This document shows positions 1 to 13,384 of a DNA stretch of 64,000 nucleotides, piece after piece (within the stretch, counting starts at the first letter, position 1; every line of letters begins with the position of its first letter). The notes beneath the pieces are model-generated. The model had not been told where the DNA came from, did not search any database, and worked only from the letters and a program-made list of their open reading frames with translations. Source of the stretch: Balanoglossus misakiensis (Eukaryota > Hemichordata); the NCBI GenBank assembly GCA_040954595.2, contig CM082593.2, positions 2,170,001 to 2,234,000 of the forward strand. The letters are read 5' to 3'. The translations under genes were made by a program, and so were the position numbers.

Positions 1-841
1 CGAAAAAATTACCAAAAAATACGGCCTTATAAATGAGATCATATTAATTTAAAAGGAAATTTTAATGCAATATGGTTTGGTGAAAGAAAATTTCAAAGAC
101 ATTTAATCTTGCTAACATGAAATAAAAAAGAAATTAAACCTTTGTGAGACAAAAGTTTATAGGTGATGACATGCATGTAATATCTGATCAAATGGGTAAA
201 AATTTCCTGATGTATTTCACAATGATGCGTAGCCACAAAGAAGAAAAGTAATGGACAGGAGATCCTAGGGTGAGAGGGCAAAGGTCGTGTCAAGATCAAG
301 GTCGGGTCAAGACCAGTGATGTCAACAGGAAACGTAAACTAAGGAGCTTTCATCTGTTTGTTGTCAATACTCAAATATAATACAATAACAAATATATGTG
401 TATATTTGACTAGACAGAGACACACATTGACAAAACAGAAAAATTAACTTTTCTACAGTTATTATTAGTGGGACCTGGACTCTTCGGTTTATTTGACAGA
501 TTAAACACTTGTTATGTAGCTGTCAAACTCTAAAGTGTTTCTTAAGGGCCGAGTCCCTATCTCATAATGCTGTCAAATAATATTTGAGCAACTGCTCCAT
601 CTGCTATAAACAAGGTTTTTTTCAGTGTTTTACCATAGTTATTTTTCAGAGTGTTTATGTCTGAAAAATGGAGTGTTTTGTTTCTTGTCTTGTGAAATGT
701 AATTATCATGCAGCATCTTAATGCAATGCATATGTGTTAATTTTCATATTAATGCAAGTTTGAAATGTACTCTCTATGCTTAATATTCAAATGTTATGAG
801 AATATTTCATATACTAGTATCATATATTATTTCTGCCTTAA
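1..841. other. AT-rich intergenic sequence, no gene seen
   Basis: AT-rich sequence with only short ORFs lacking recognisable protein character. No splice-site pair, promoter or RNA gene can be supported. It ends at a TTAA (838-841) that flanks the element beginning at 842. Confidence 0.6.
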
Positions 842-1071
842 AGTGAAGGGGTCGTCGTGCCGCGTTTGCTTGTTTATAAACATTGCAATTCATCCACAAA
901 TCCCAGAAATCAGATCATTATTAGAATGAACGAAGCAGCCAACCATAGACTGGTCATGACAGCAACTGAAGATCCTAGTAGGTCGTGGTGACTGCAGTGA
1001 GGTTTGTGCTGGTATGGGAGGACATATTCTCATCAAGGGAGACACCCACGCGGCACGACGACCCCTTCCCT
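842..1071. mobile_element. TTAA-flanked MITE with 24-bp terminal inverted repeats
   Basis: Positions 842-865 (starting AGTGAAGGGGTCGTC) and 1048-1071 (ending GACGACCCCTTCCCT) are inverted copies over 24 bp with one mismatch. Each is bounded outside by TTAA (838-841 and 1072-1075). The interior of about 180 bp carries no transposase-like ORF. A TTAA target duplication is characteristic of piggyBac-type elements, so this looks like a small non-autonomous derivative. The superfamily call is inference, because the TIR does not start with the usual CCC of piggyBac ends. Confidence 0.7.
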
Positions 1072-3479
1072 TTAATGTATATTTACTGCATACCAGAAGC
1101 GTGGTATTTAGATATGTTACCCTTGAAAAACTAGTACCACGGTGTTTAATTTCTCCATTGCATATAAAACACATGATAATCACTGTAGTACACATTGAAG
1201 AAATATATCTTTTAACCTCTGTTTTATTGGGTCACATGTATCACACAAGACATATTACCCAAATACTGCACTGCTAGTATTAAGTAAACAGAGGAAAAAA
1301 AACTGCAAAGGAAGCAGGATAGAGAAAATCTTGATAAAAAATAATAAAATGAGAGAAAATTATCTTTAAAAGTTGAATAAAAAGTAAATCCAGTCCACCT
1401 GGAACCATACAAAATTAAAAAGAGAAAAACTTAAAAAAAGGTAAAATTATTTTAAAAAGTTCAATAAATAGTAAAGCAAGTCTACCTTGAACAAAAAAAA
1501 AATGGAAAAATAAAAAAATGTTTAAAAAATGGTCTTTCCTTTAAGGTGCTCTTAAAACTTTGTCAAGAATCGCATTCCAAAAACATCTTCATTTACATAG
1601 AAAAATTGAGTCATTGTGATACTATAGTTTAAAATTCTTACCACAGTTGAGTTACATCCCAATAAAAATACAAATCGGGAATTGTAACCTGAGAAAGGAA
1701 GATTTGCCTTCACTTTCAATGTAAAGTGCCATATTTGTAATCAAAGGGAAGTATGTATATTAAAACTGAAACAGTAGGGTGTATTAAACCAAAGTTACCC
1801 CCTTTTTGCAAGTATTTACCAGCATTGAACAACTCATATAACATCATATCAATGAGAGCCCTTGCAAAACCCCAACCTATGAAAACAAGATATGTTTCAC
1901 CGTAAAACTTCTATGAGATTATATAGATAATATCAAATACATGTAGTATTAGATTGAATACCACTAATTGTTGGACATTCTTTCAGTGATTTTGTTTGGT
2001 TTACCATATTTTATCACTTTTGATTGCACTCCAAAAATATGCAGAAATTACATGTATTTGGTTTGTGTATGCATAGATTACTATGTTAGTGTAGACTAGG
2101 GGGTGAGGGCTGAATATTTTGGCGATTATTTCGAGAGAGACAGACAGAAATACAGACAGACAGACAGACAGACAGACAAAGGTTCATTACGAAAACACTA
2201 TTGATTGGGAAAAATCAGTTAAAATTACTACTAGTGTGAAACTCTCAATTAAACCATAAAACTCTCAAATGTTATTGCACTATTTTGAGCATTTTACTGT
2301 TTAGTTAGCAATTTAGTTTACAATAGGATAGCCTTTAAATGAAAATTTGATTGCACCTGCCTGTAAAATTTGCATCATTGTTAGAGATAACTTAGAGTAT
2401 ATATTTGTTTGAGTTCGACTTTAATGACTTTAGATGTTAAATGTCATCTTTATCTGTTAGTAATAAGCATATCAAATTTAATTCCTGATTTAGTGCAAAA
2501 ATTTCAATGTAGGTAGTGTTTTTCTTTGGAGTGTTTACTTTCATTTTGGTCTATTTAGAAGAGTTTTGACCAACCTCAATATGTATGTCATAGTTGAAGA
2601 CGGATACTTCAATTGGAGTTATTGTGATATTCAAATGTCATATCTCCAAGAACTTCGTCGAAGATGACTATGACAATTCAACTGAAATAAAAGATTTCCC
2701 GGGTATTCAAAATCCATTGTGCCTTGGTCAACTTGTTTCAAAGTATGTTTGGACAGAATGTTTTCTCTGATTCAGACAGTTATCACAATCTTATGTCCTC
2801 CCATGCCCCAATAATGCCACTAGCTGGCGCTGTGAGTGCACCTGTGGAACTCTGGCCAACAGGCATGGTATTCATGGTGAACACGAGCAAAAGCTTGTGA
2901 TTGCCCAAAAGTTAGTAGTCGGGTGCGGCAGTTGTCGTCATCCGCCATTCCGTGCAACGGAAGTCTTTACGAGGTATTTCAAGGGCAGTTGTCCTGGGGA
3001 GGGGTGCTCGTGTCGGTATACCCAATACAACGAAATGCTTTCAAACAAATCATCCCTTCTTCTTTTGCAACCTTGCGGCTGGACTGTTTTCTTTTTTCGG
3101 TGACTTCTGTCGCTCTGTCGTCAGGAAACTGTCAAGAGTGACTACTTTTGCGGCGAGGGCTGGTCATGGCTCAATTGAACGCAGTTGTCGGGAGGACAAA
3201 CGCGGATTCCTTGTGTTGAAAACTTGCTAACTCCCCCCACCCAGGACGTGATCGTGTATGCAAATATAATTGGACCTGAGAAGGGAAAAGTGGATTTTTT
3301 CAAACTGAAGTACATTTGAAGTGTTTTATCACACAATTATAAGGATCTTCGACTTTCTAATGAGCAAACACACGTGTAAACACTCGTGGTTTCACAGAAT
3401 TTATTTAAGAAGGCTGACCAATGCAATTTCGTCCAAAAACCGCTGTTCACTTCGAACTGAAAACTGACCACGCAAAAAT
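1072..3479. other. Intergenic region upstream of the astacin gene
   Basis: AT-rich to about 2.8 kb, then more mixed in composition. The short overlapping ORFs at 2897-3230 lie in three frames and resemble no family. The last few hundred bases presumably hold the promoter and 5' UTR of the metalloprotease gene, but no clear TATA box or initiator is seen. Confidence 0.5.
2139..2179. repeat. (CAGA)n tetranucleotide microsatellite
   Basis: About ten CAGA/GACA units, interrupted once by AAATA. A related short CAGA tract recurs at about 5948-5962 in an intron of the metalloprotease gene. Confidence 0.9.
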
Positions 3480-6400
3480 ATGTTCTCTCTCCTTTTCGCG
3501 TTTTTCAGTTTTGGTGTGGTAACATCGCTTCCTTTTAAGGTACGTATTATTGTAGGTTCTTAAAAACTTTCACGGGCAAAGCCGAGTATGTAAGCGTTTC
3601 CGAGACTTGTTTTGGGTTTCAGAATGACAAGTCCGGCGGCTGTTTGTACGGCGCTGGTTGTTTCAATCTATATTTGACGTAAAGTTGTTACTCGACAATT
3701 CAGCAGGTGCGTCCATCATCTTCGCGTAATGATTATTAGGTCCAAAACATCTTGAGCTGACAACCAAAGCGGACACGTAATGGACAAAAGTCACCGTAAA
3801 TTAGTTTGATTTTATGTCAGAAAAGACAGCAAATCAAACTGTTCTGACATTTATAACCTCGTAGGTGTCAGATGAAGCTGTCTACAAATCGTGCTACAAG
3901 TCTCCGCCACGCGTATCGTCTGGTAGGCTGTAGTTGTTCGTCAGTGACAGATTTAACAAGCAGTAGTCAAGCATTCAGTAAATTCGCGTGTCTTTTTTTA
4001 AACTTTTTTTCTCAGAGGGATGTGCATACCGACGAGTCAGCGCCAAGTTCGGGTGAGTTCAATCAGATCCTTCAGTTACTTTTATGTGGTTCGTCGCCGC
4101 ATCAGTTATTCAGTTTGAAGCTCGTAAAAGTTTCTTCCAACAAAAGGATCCGTTGTCATTTCCACCGTTAGTAACATGACCGACCTTCATCGCTAAACTG
4201 CATCGCGTTGCTATGACACACCCCTGTTTGAAGAAATGTTGTATTGACGGGAACAAGAACGTGTAAATACTGAATGTCGGTTGTCGTTGGCGACGGACCG
4301 CGCAGATTCTATTCCATGTGGTTGTAGCAAAACGAAAGAAAACCCAGCGAGCGCTGATTTTCATGAGATATAGTCCAAACTCTTTCATAGCATACATGTG
4401 GTCTTGAGACATTGAAAAACGACGGTGTTCTCGTGTCATGACACTTTAAATGCCATCAATTGTTTCTCCCAAAGCCAAACATACATTGTCAGTCGGTTTT
4501 ACTGTAATTTTCCCTTTTTCAACAGATTCCATTCCCGTACAAAATGCCATGGATACGATTTTGGAGGTGAACAGTAGAACGTCAGGTTGGTGCTTGGAAT
4601 GTCACTTATTTTCACAGTAACAACTTGTGTTCGTGACAAAGAAGTGAAAAAAGAAAACTTGGAAGTTAGCCATTTCGTGGCAGAACAGACCCACTTTCCA
4701 TTATTTGTTAATCGTGGCAGAGGAGTGCATAATGTGATTTCAGTGAATTTACGATCACATTAAAACACTTCAGATTATACAAAAACACGTGTACAATAGG
4801 TGAAAATATTCTAACGACTTTCACGCAGAGTACTTCATGTCAAGTCAAGTGATTCGGTAGCATATTAGTCTGAACTGAATCTTCTACGCCCTTAATGACT
4901 CAAGAACCACTCATCTACTCACACTGACAATCAGTATGCATCTAATTGTTCACCGTTATAGCCCTATGGTCTTGTTTTCGTGTTCGCCCTAAAAACACTG
5001 TTTTTGTCAACAGGGAAGATTTTTTAAGTGTGTGTTTTCAAAAGTACTTTTCGATCGGCTCAGATGTTTTTTGCTTTTGCGTGAAGAACGCGTTGCCAAT
5101 TGAAACTGTTGACTAAAAGATTCCTTTGGGATACTCATCAACTGAAGTGTTGAAATATCATCACCTCGGCTGATGTGACCCACTTCTGATAGACTCTTCT
5201 CGGGGGTGTCACACACCAACTTTTTTAGAAGTTGACTGAAACAAAGTTTTCGAACTATGAACTTAACTATTTATTTGTTTATTTATCTATTTATTTGATA
5301 GTGACGCTCGTGGAGGGAGACATCGTTCCTGATTACAGCGTGAGTAAAATTAAGACAACCATTCGCCGTTTCAATTTGGTGTCAATATTCTAATAATTGA
5401 AGTTTTTTCTTGTCTTGAACTAATTTTTATTCGTCTGAATAACACTTCAAACGAGCTTCCACTCCTTTTGCGCAGACTCGCAATGCAGCACGGGATAGAA
5501 ATCTCCTCTGGCAAGACAAGACGATACCGTATGTGTTCAACCAAGACTTGAGTAAGTGACAGCTGCATGATAAGTCATACACACGATAACTATTCTCATA
5601 TTTTGTGAAAATACCCAATGAGCAGAGATATTGCCAATTAAAAGTGACCTACGCAACAACACAATTGTTATGAGATGTACCCAGCGCAGTTAACAGTTAT
5701 TGGTTATCTGTTTTAGCACTAATCGAATCCATGGTTTAAAATATTTCCTTCTGTGTTAGGCTCCAGGGCCACCTCGGCTATCGCAGAAGCCATCGAGGAT
5801 TTCCATCTGAGGACATGTCTTCGATTCAAGCAAAGAACCGATGAAACGGATTATATAATGTTTACAAGAGACGAAGGGTAAGAACATTTTGTAACATTCA
5901 TTTAGAACCGATATGACACGAACGACAACTGACCAACAATATTAATCAGACAGACAGACAGACTTTTCAATGTTCATGTTTATCCCCATGCAGTTGTCAT
6001 TCCCGCGTTGGTCGAGGTGGTGGTGTCCAGATGGTCTCTATCGATGGTGGTTGTGAATACAAGGGGACCGTGATCCATGAAATTCTGCATGCTGTCGGTT
6101 TCTGGCACGAACATTCCCGATATGACAGAGATGATTACGTCACCATTCACATGGACAACGTCGTCGCAGGTAAAATAAAATAAACAAGGAAAAGTCACAA
6201 CGTCGTCTCCACACTCAAACTTTTATTTTTTCCTCACATTCCCCAGCCGCTGGGGGCGTGTGATATCAATTGTTCCAACCGTGTTCAACTTACTCCCGCC
6301 TCTCCTCACAGGGAAAGAAATGAATTTTGACAAATTTCCGGCTGACGTCATCGACACACTGGACGTGGAATACGACTATGGATCCGTCATGCACTATTCC

Positions 6401-8740
6401 AATGTCACTTTCTCGAAGAACACCTTAAGTCTTCCAACCATCACACCTGTTGGTGACGTCAACGTCGTTCTTGGTCAACGTGAGGGATTCAGTGAACTTG
6501 ATCTGGTGAAACTCAACCGCCTCTATTCATGCGGTAAGAAGCTTGAAATTGTCTACACTTTTATGTAATATATACAAAATTAACATACTATCGTCCATCT
6601 GCCAAATAAACTATCGCACTAAAATTGCTCACAATGTCTTTAATAATTGGCTTGTGTTCCCGAAAGGTGTCATTTGTCCTCCGCTGACGGCGCCTCTTCA
6701 TGGTCAGACATACGGTGACTGTTGCCTGGTTGGAAACACGATGAAGTTCACCTGCGAGCTGGGTTACACCTTGTACGGGTCAATGTCCCTGACTTGTCAG
6801 AATGATGGAACTTGGACCGGAAATCAACCAGTTTGCAAAGGTGAGACTAGATGATATTATACATAGCAAACTTAGATTGATACTTATTTGGACCAGAAAA
6901 TGAGAGTTCGTTAGATTGGCCAATAACCTAGACTTTTTGGATACCACGTCACCCTGCATGACTTGCCATACTTCATCTCTTCACAACACTCATACGTCAG
7001 TCATCTTTTGATACCAGAGACAACAACTGTGATGTGTGATTTCAACGACGGCTTGTGCGGTTTTACACAGCCCTTCAAGAACGACCACTTTGATTGGACT
7101 TTACACCAGGCCAAAACGCCGTCATCCTATACTGGGCCAATCACGGATCATACCACAGGCACAAACCTTGGTAGGTTTCTGAGTCTTCCTCCCATTTGAA
7201 CAGAAAAGTGCCAAAGTCAGGTTTGCTTGGTATGTTCAAAGTTGAAAATCCGAGTAGTATTTCAAAGTATTTTTGAAATTAAAGGATAGTTGCCAATGTT
7301 TCTGTTTATTACCTCACAGGTAAATATATGTACATAGAAACCTCAAGTCCTCGAATGGATGGAGACGTCGCCATTTTGATCTCTCCGGTGTATCCGGCCA
7401 AAAATAAATGCCTGCGATTTCATTATCATATGTACGGCCAAGACATCGACACTCTCAACGTTTACGTCAGGGAAGAGAAACTCCTTGGGACAAACTCCCT
7501 TGGAAACCTGGCATTGATGCTGAACGGTAACCAAGGCGACGAATGGAAAATGGCGGAGTCAGAGATTACTCCATCCACGCCATTCCAGGTATAGTATACG
7601 CCAGTCGTTTCGTCAAGTGACGATATTTAGACCAACATTGAGTTACTTTTTGAAATAGTCCTAATACTTGAGAACATTCCTTGACAAGTTTTAATTCCTT
7701 TACAGGTCATATTTCAAGGAAGGCGCGGATCAGGTTACCGTGGTGATATTGCCATAGATGACGTCAGCATCACAGATGGAAGGTGCTTATCCCAAGGTAT
7801 CGTTGGCAAAATCGTATCAGATCAACAGAAAGAATGTGTACCTGGATTGTCATGGTCTAGATTTCAAACAGTATTTCACTATTCTCGACGGCTCACCAGA
7901 ACACTTTGGTTTCGATAATATATATGGATATTTTTTCAGGGTCTCCATTCATCTGCAATTTGGAAGTTGATATGTGTGACTTTACTCAAGACCTATCTGA
8001 CGATTTTGACTGGCTGGTTGGCACAGGCCCCACTCTGACTTCATCAACAGGCCCCAGTACCGATCACACTACGTCTACTTCTTCAGGTAATATGGATATA
8101 CCAGTTCATATACCGTACATGTCTGTGAATATGCTATATTCGTGGTTGAAATAGTATAGGTTTACATAGTGATATTATCTTATATAAACCATCTGATTAC
8201 TTGATGCCTTTCAGGCCATTATATTTACACGGAGGCGTCCAATCCACAATATCCTGGAGCAAAAGCCAGAATCGTCTCGCCGAGTTTTCCTGCCACCGAG
8301 GGCTCCTGCTTCACTTTTCACTATCACATGTTCGGTGACCATATGGGCACCTTGAATATGTACATATATAATGATGGTGACGCCATAACCGAGCCAGCCT
8401 GGAGCACAGGCGGAGACCAGGGTAACCAATGGAAACAGCTGAAAGTATACTTGGTCCGGAAATCTAACTTTAAGGTAAGTTGCTCTGTCAGACTCGAGGC
8501 AAGCCTCTTAATATGGTGGAAATGCAAGATGAAGATTCTGTAGAATGTTTTTTGAAGTAAATTAACCCTATCACACGATTTTTGCAAACAAATATCCCCT
8601 TCCCATCTCAGCAGGACCGAGAGACAAATTGCGATTCTTTCCTCTTTCAGGTGACATTTGAGGGCGTCATAGGGAGCAGTTATCGAAGTGATATCGCCTT
8701 AGACGACATTGAGTTGAAACAAGGCAACTGTCCACCGTGA
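3480..8740 (+). CDS. Secreted astacin (M12A) metalloprotease: astacin-CCP-MAM-MAM, 15 exons, 656 aa
   Basis: Exons: 3480-3539, 4016-4052, 4526-4585, 5302-5339, 5476-5551, 5760-5877, 5994-6169, 6312-6533, 6667-6840, 7018-7170, 7320-7588, 7706-7796, 7940-8086, 8215-8474, 8651-8740. They sum to 1971 nt, exactly 656 codons plus TGA, with matching phases at every junction. Exon 1 encodes a hydrophobic signal peptide ([14 protein letters not shown]). The prodomain has LVEGD, where Asp59 fits the zinc-blocking aspartate switch of astacin zymogens. The mature protease probably starts near residue 67. The zinc site is [17 protein letters not shown] (His158, Glu159, His162, His168) and the Met-turn is SVMHY (213-217). 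A CCP/sushi domain (about 263-320) and two MAM domains (about 323-490 and 494-655) follow. Family knowledge predicts an active extracellular or matrix-processing endopeptidase; meprins also carry a MAM domain, but with MATH and TM parts absent here. Exon 3 has an alternative weak donor at 4567. Substrates are unknown. Confidence 0.93.
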
Positions 8741-9185
8741 CATGAAGGTGCCTGCAACTTAGTTACCAGAAACTTGCCGCAGAAATGTGACGACACTCTT
8801 TTGCCAGTGGAAGTACTGTAGTAGAATATACTAAATATATATACATAGGCCTCTATATATTATTAGCGACATGGCATTTAAAAATATTTAGAGAAAAGTT
8901 AAAACAAGATTAAAACTTTTCGCGTGGTTTGCCACCAATGCCAGACATTTTTGATGCAAAGGATTGATACGAGTTGTGAAAACTACACATGGAAAGAAAT
9001 TATAATTTAAGATAGCACTGCTTATTATCTGCAATGTTATTTCAGAACTCTATTTACAATTAAAGACAATGTGGGGATCCCACAAACCATGCATTATACG
9101 GTAAGGTAGTCATCGTTTATTTGAATAATTTTCCTCCCCCGAAGCCAATTCTGAACACTCCCTAAGTGCATTAAATGTAGCAAAC
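8741..9185. other. 3' flank of the metalloprotease gene
   Basis: AT-rich sequence after the TGA, probably 3' UTR. No AATAAA lies close to the stop. An ATTAAA at 9059-9064 is the best visible candidate poly(A) signal. No other gene is seen. Confidence 0.4.
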
Positions 9186-9820
9186 ATGGCCACGTGGAAG
9201 AGGCGTGATCGGTATGGTGCTACGTTTCAGGCATTTTGCGGCCCGAGGAATTTGGAGGAGTACACAGGTCCTACTCTGTAAGTATTTCAGCCATTATTTT
9301 CCATTTCAGGTTTTAGAACTCGTCTGGAATTGTGACAAGTGAGTGCAAGATTCGCTCTGCTCTGGCAAGTAGACGCAAGTCTCAACGGTAGCACGTGCTG
9401 TGCCTTATATTCTGGCACATGTGGCAGAAGGCATAACGAGCTATTTTTCAAATTCCGTTTTCAAAACTATGTTTAGAAAATAATACATTTTAAGGAACTT
9501 GAGGTAATAATTATAATTGCGGTATTTATGAAAGATTTCGTCCATGTTCGTCGGCGTTGGCGACCATTTATTTGTGTTCGCCGGAGAACGACAACATGAT
9601 GTGGCGTGGCGTCGTCACGTCACGTCAGACGTCTGTGCTTTCGCCATTTATTTACGAATTATAAACCGCAGTTTTCATTTGCCTCGATAATTGAGCGTTC
9701 GTGTTTCATTTTAGGTTCACTGAGCTGAATTATCAGGGCTATACCAGAAAAAGTGGTGTCCATTTGAGAAGAACTCAGCGAGGTGACCATGGTGACGGCG
9801 ACTCGTTCATCGCTGCGTAG
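9186..9820 (+). CDS. Candidate two-exon small protein, 65 aa, unknown
   Basis: An ATG in good context (aaacATGG) opens 92 nt (9186-9277) before a consensus donor GTAAGT. A pyrimidine-rich acceptor ending TTTTAG at 9714 begins a second exon (9715-9820) that continues in the matching phase to a TAG. The predicted product starts MATWKRRDRYGATFQAF and is basic with several aromatic residues; it has no signal peptide or TM segment. I recognise no family. Both exons could belong to a longer transcript, because a further consensus donor (GTAAGC) lies at 9867 and would put the TAG inside an internal exon. Chance occurrence is possible. Confidence 0.27.
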
Positions 9821-12800
9821 TGCAAGGTGCGTTGCTAAGTGCAAGGTGCGTTTCAACCAATCAGAGGTAAGCATTCATTCAATTTGATCTAAGCCTTGTG
9901 ATTGGTCGGTTCCGAATGCAAGCAAGTTTATATGCTCAAACACCCTGCATTAAAATCGTGACTTTCAAGGAGGAGCAATAACAATGAAATAAAGAAACTC
10001 ATTTATAACATTTTAATTGTAAACATACAAGTGTTTCGAGGAATAGAAATATGTAATACTGTCTGGTTTGATTTCAATATGCAATTCATATGAACTTGAA
10101 CAGCGACAAAAACATTTGTATAGATAATGAATTGTTAGCCATACCGTACCTACGTAATCTGTGATTTCTAATCACACACATTAATTATTTAGAGGTCAAA
10201 TCCCAGGAAAGTGTTACAAGTTATTATTGCACAAAATTGGATTACATGAACCCATCTGTTATCGGTGACAAGCAGACATGTTTTGTGGCGATCAATTATA
10301 GATTTGCCTGTTCACGTTCCTTGGAGCATTACCATCACAGCAAAAGTCACACTCAATCATTCAATCATCTGTAGTAAACAGTCTTCCCTACAAGGTCATT
10401 TGGACTGCTCTGTACCCGTTACCGGGGTTCTTTTGGTATATCAGTGCAGTCATGTTAATAGGTAGCATGATATGCACATGGGTATTATCTCCACAAATCC
10501 AAAATGGCATCATATGTCGATTAAGGATAAGATTGGATTATGTATCGATTAAAATGTGATACATTTCGAAGCTATTGGGGCTGTAGTAAAGCTATTCTTG
10601 GCTGGAGGATTTCTTATCATCCTGTGATTGGGACTTGAAGCCACATCCTACGGCACTAAGGAAGTCAGCCATCAGAATGAAATGTACGTGCCACCTAATC
10701 ACCACCCGTCTCTTGCCAAAGGAAATCTGGGCTTGTTAATGTTTCCTGCAATTGTCATTTGGTTTTCAGTAGTGTATAAATCTATAACACTGAAGTATTG
10801 TATTGTGCTGATTGGAATCTTTCCATGTTTCAACAAATGCTGGGGTTACACGTACTTGCAAGTATATTTTATAATCGATGATAAAATCTCAAAAGCTAAC
10901 TAGTATGTATAGACCAGTTTTCAGCTTATTCGGGTCATTACCCTCAGTAATTGTATCTGATTGCCATCGAAGGAAGCGGTTGTGCAAGGTGATTTGAACA
11001 TTCGTGCTCCAAATGGCATGAGGAATTATTAGTGGCATGTATGAATTCTTTGAATTCAAAGTCACAGATTGTACTTCCCTAAGCAGCCTGTCTCAAATCT
11101 ACTTTTGTATCACGTTCATGTCAACTATCATCGCAACATTGTCTCATCTGCTTGAAATAATGAGAAGCAGGTCTTCCTTTCCAACTTCCCATAAGAGTCG
11201 TTATAGACATTACCATGGCGATGATGATGCTACTGATGAGCACCTGTACGTCAATAATAGATGTTTTCTGCAATTTCGTTGCAGAAAATTGTATCACGGA
11301 CTTAACCTTTGTCTCTTGGTCTCAGGTGACTCATCCAACCGATGTTAATATAATTTTTTAATGAGTAGTAAATTCTTTTGATTTCATTTGCGATGCTCTC
11401 TATCACACTGGCAGAGCAAAAGGCTATGACAACTGCCATTGGTTTTCGCCAAGCATCGTCAATCTGACACATGCTAGGGATTATCAAAGCTTCAGGTTCA
11501 AAATTGCCCTTGATTTGCTTCCCTATAAAACCTATTGAAAAGAGCGATGTTCATACGATTTCAGCTGAAAAACACCAGCACTATGGGTATACTTTATTCC
11601 GTGTTCTTTGATTGAATATTCTTGGCTGTTTTATTCAGTATTTGTACTGAAGAACAATGTTAATAAAATTTCAGAACTCGTGTGTTGATATTCTGATGAT
11701 TTCTCTTCACAAAAGTGTGCCATAACCATAGAAATCGTTCATAAAATAACAGTATTTTAAGTTTTTTTGCCATGGCAAATCCACTCTTCGAATCTTAACC
11801 AGCGCCATCAGTGTCAGGTGTATACTATGATATACATTTGTGAGTACTTGAACTATTGATGGCAAACTATATTTGAACCCATTATCCAAATTGAAGTTTG
11901 TCAAAGCAGGTTTTCATTATATCTCACAAGCTATGTTTATATCGGGCAAGGGAACCTTCCTCAAAACATTGGTTAGCGAGGAGATTGCCAGCTACCAAAA
12001 TCGTGCAGATCGAACCGTGTCAAGCCAGGGGCATACGTAATACTAATCTGATTGAAAGATTTTAACGTAATACCTGAATCATATTCCTGCAACTTTTATA
12101 TCAAATTTCAATTTGGACGATAGAATGGAAACATATACGTGAAAGGTTACTTGTAACGAAGCTCATAAATGCACTTAATATAATTTGAAAACGACGCGTA
12201 AATGTACCATGTAACATGTAACGAGTGCAAGTGATGTCTTTACAAGTGGGTGACTTTGTAACAAGTTCCACTTCTTGTGACTTTCTGCTGTACACGCCTA
12301 ATAAAGTTAATTGAACTTCGTTAGTGAAAAGAGAATTGTACAGGAATCGATCGTGGACGTAATGAGTTGTGGCAGGTCTTAATAAATAACTTCCGAATAA
12401 GGGTAATGCTGTGTAAATGAACATTGTATGAATGGCAGATCTGATTAACATGACGCATGAGTCGATTTACAAAGTCTCTTATCTTGTGCAGTGATTTGAA
12501 TAGAAGTCAGACAGGCCGTCTTCCATCCACAGCTCTTGAAGCTGATTTCAAATAATTCCTGCTGTGGTCGACTTGACCGACTTTGACTAGAATCTAGTCC
12601 TCGATTCTAGGAATCGGGAAGAAATATGTTGTTGTTGATGTGATAAAATTAATGAGCTGTGAGTGTTTTTGAGCCCTTATTTCCGCTGAGAGTTTGATGA
12701 AGTGGTCGCAGTAAATGCTGCGTGTGTCTTGGCAGCTGCCTGCACGTCTCAAAGGAAAATGTCCTTTTCGACAAGTGAAACTGGCAAAAAAGAGAGTTTT

Positions 12801-13384
12801 ACGCATATGAGCCTTGTTTTTCTGATTTCCTTGGGTTGTACGTGCCACATACAATAATTTCGACACACAGGCTTCTTTTTCGCCGACAACACGTGATACC
12901 GTGTCAAACACAAGCCGGTTTTAGAAACTGTGTTACATGTTAAACCCTACAGATCACTTCATTCCGTAATCACCGATGCGTTACATCTGTTCTGGAGATG
13001 AATAAGCTGTGAGGGCACGATTGTCTGAACATGATTGTGCCATCAAACACGCAACGCAGCACCAAACAAGGCGGTCCCCATTCTGATTGGTCGCTGTTTC
13101 CTATTTGACTGATTTGATAGATACAATGGGCTCATTTGCATTTTGATCGCCTCTTGAAATGTTTGTAGCCCGCATCCTGAAACTGTGCTCAGTAAGCTGA
13201 AAATTGCGCTGTATTCAAGATTTATATGTTCGGTCATTTGAAACCAACGGCGACTACATGAAAGACGGCACACTGTTGCAAAGATTCGGAGAAAACGCCA
13301 GTTGCAAACAAGAGCCGTATCAACTGTCTGTGTTACTATCCAGACGGAGCCACATCATTCAGCGAACATTGTAAACTGCAGAAA
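9821..13384. other. Intergenic sequence, no gene recognised
   Basis: No ORF here resembles a known family and no convincing exon pair is seen. Near its start two 15-bp copies of AGTGCAAGGTGCGTT (9819-9833, 9838-9852) lie in tandem with a 19-bp period, followed by a CCAAT box. The last kilobase should include the promoter and 5' UTR of the GPCR gene, but no core element stands out. Confidence 0.5.

Noticed and set aside
49-51. SKP1 and the DSGFED motif of the bHLH protein (residues 51-56; the positions given here are placeholders within the window) as a functional pair
   Set aside because: DSGFED resembles a beta-TrCP degron but lacks the second Ser, and sharing a 64-kb window with SKP1 is not evidence of a link.
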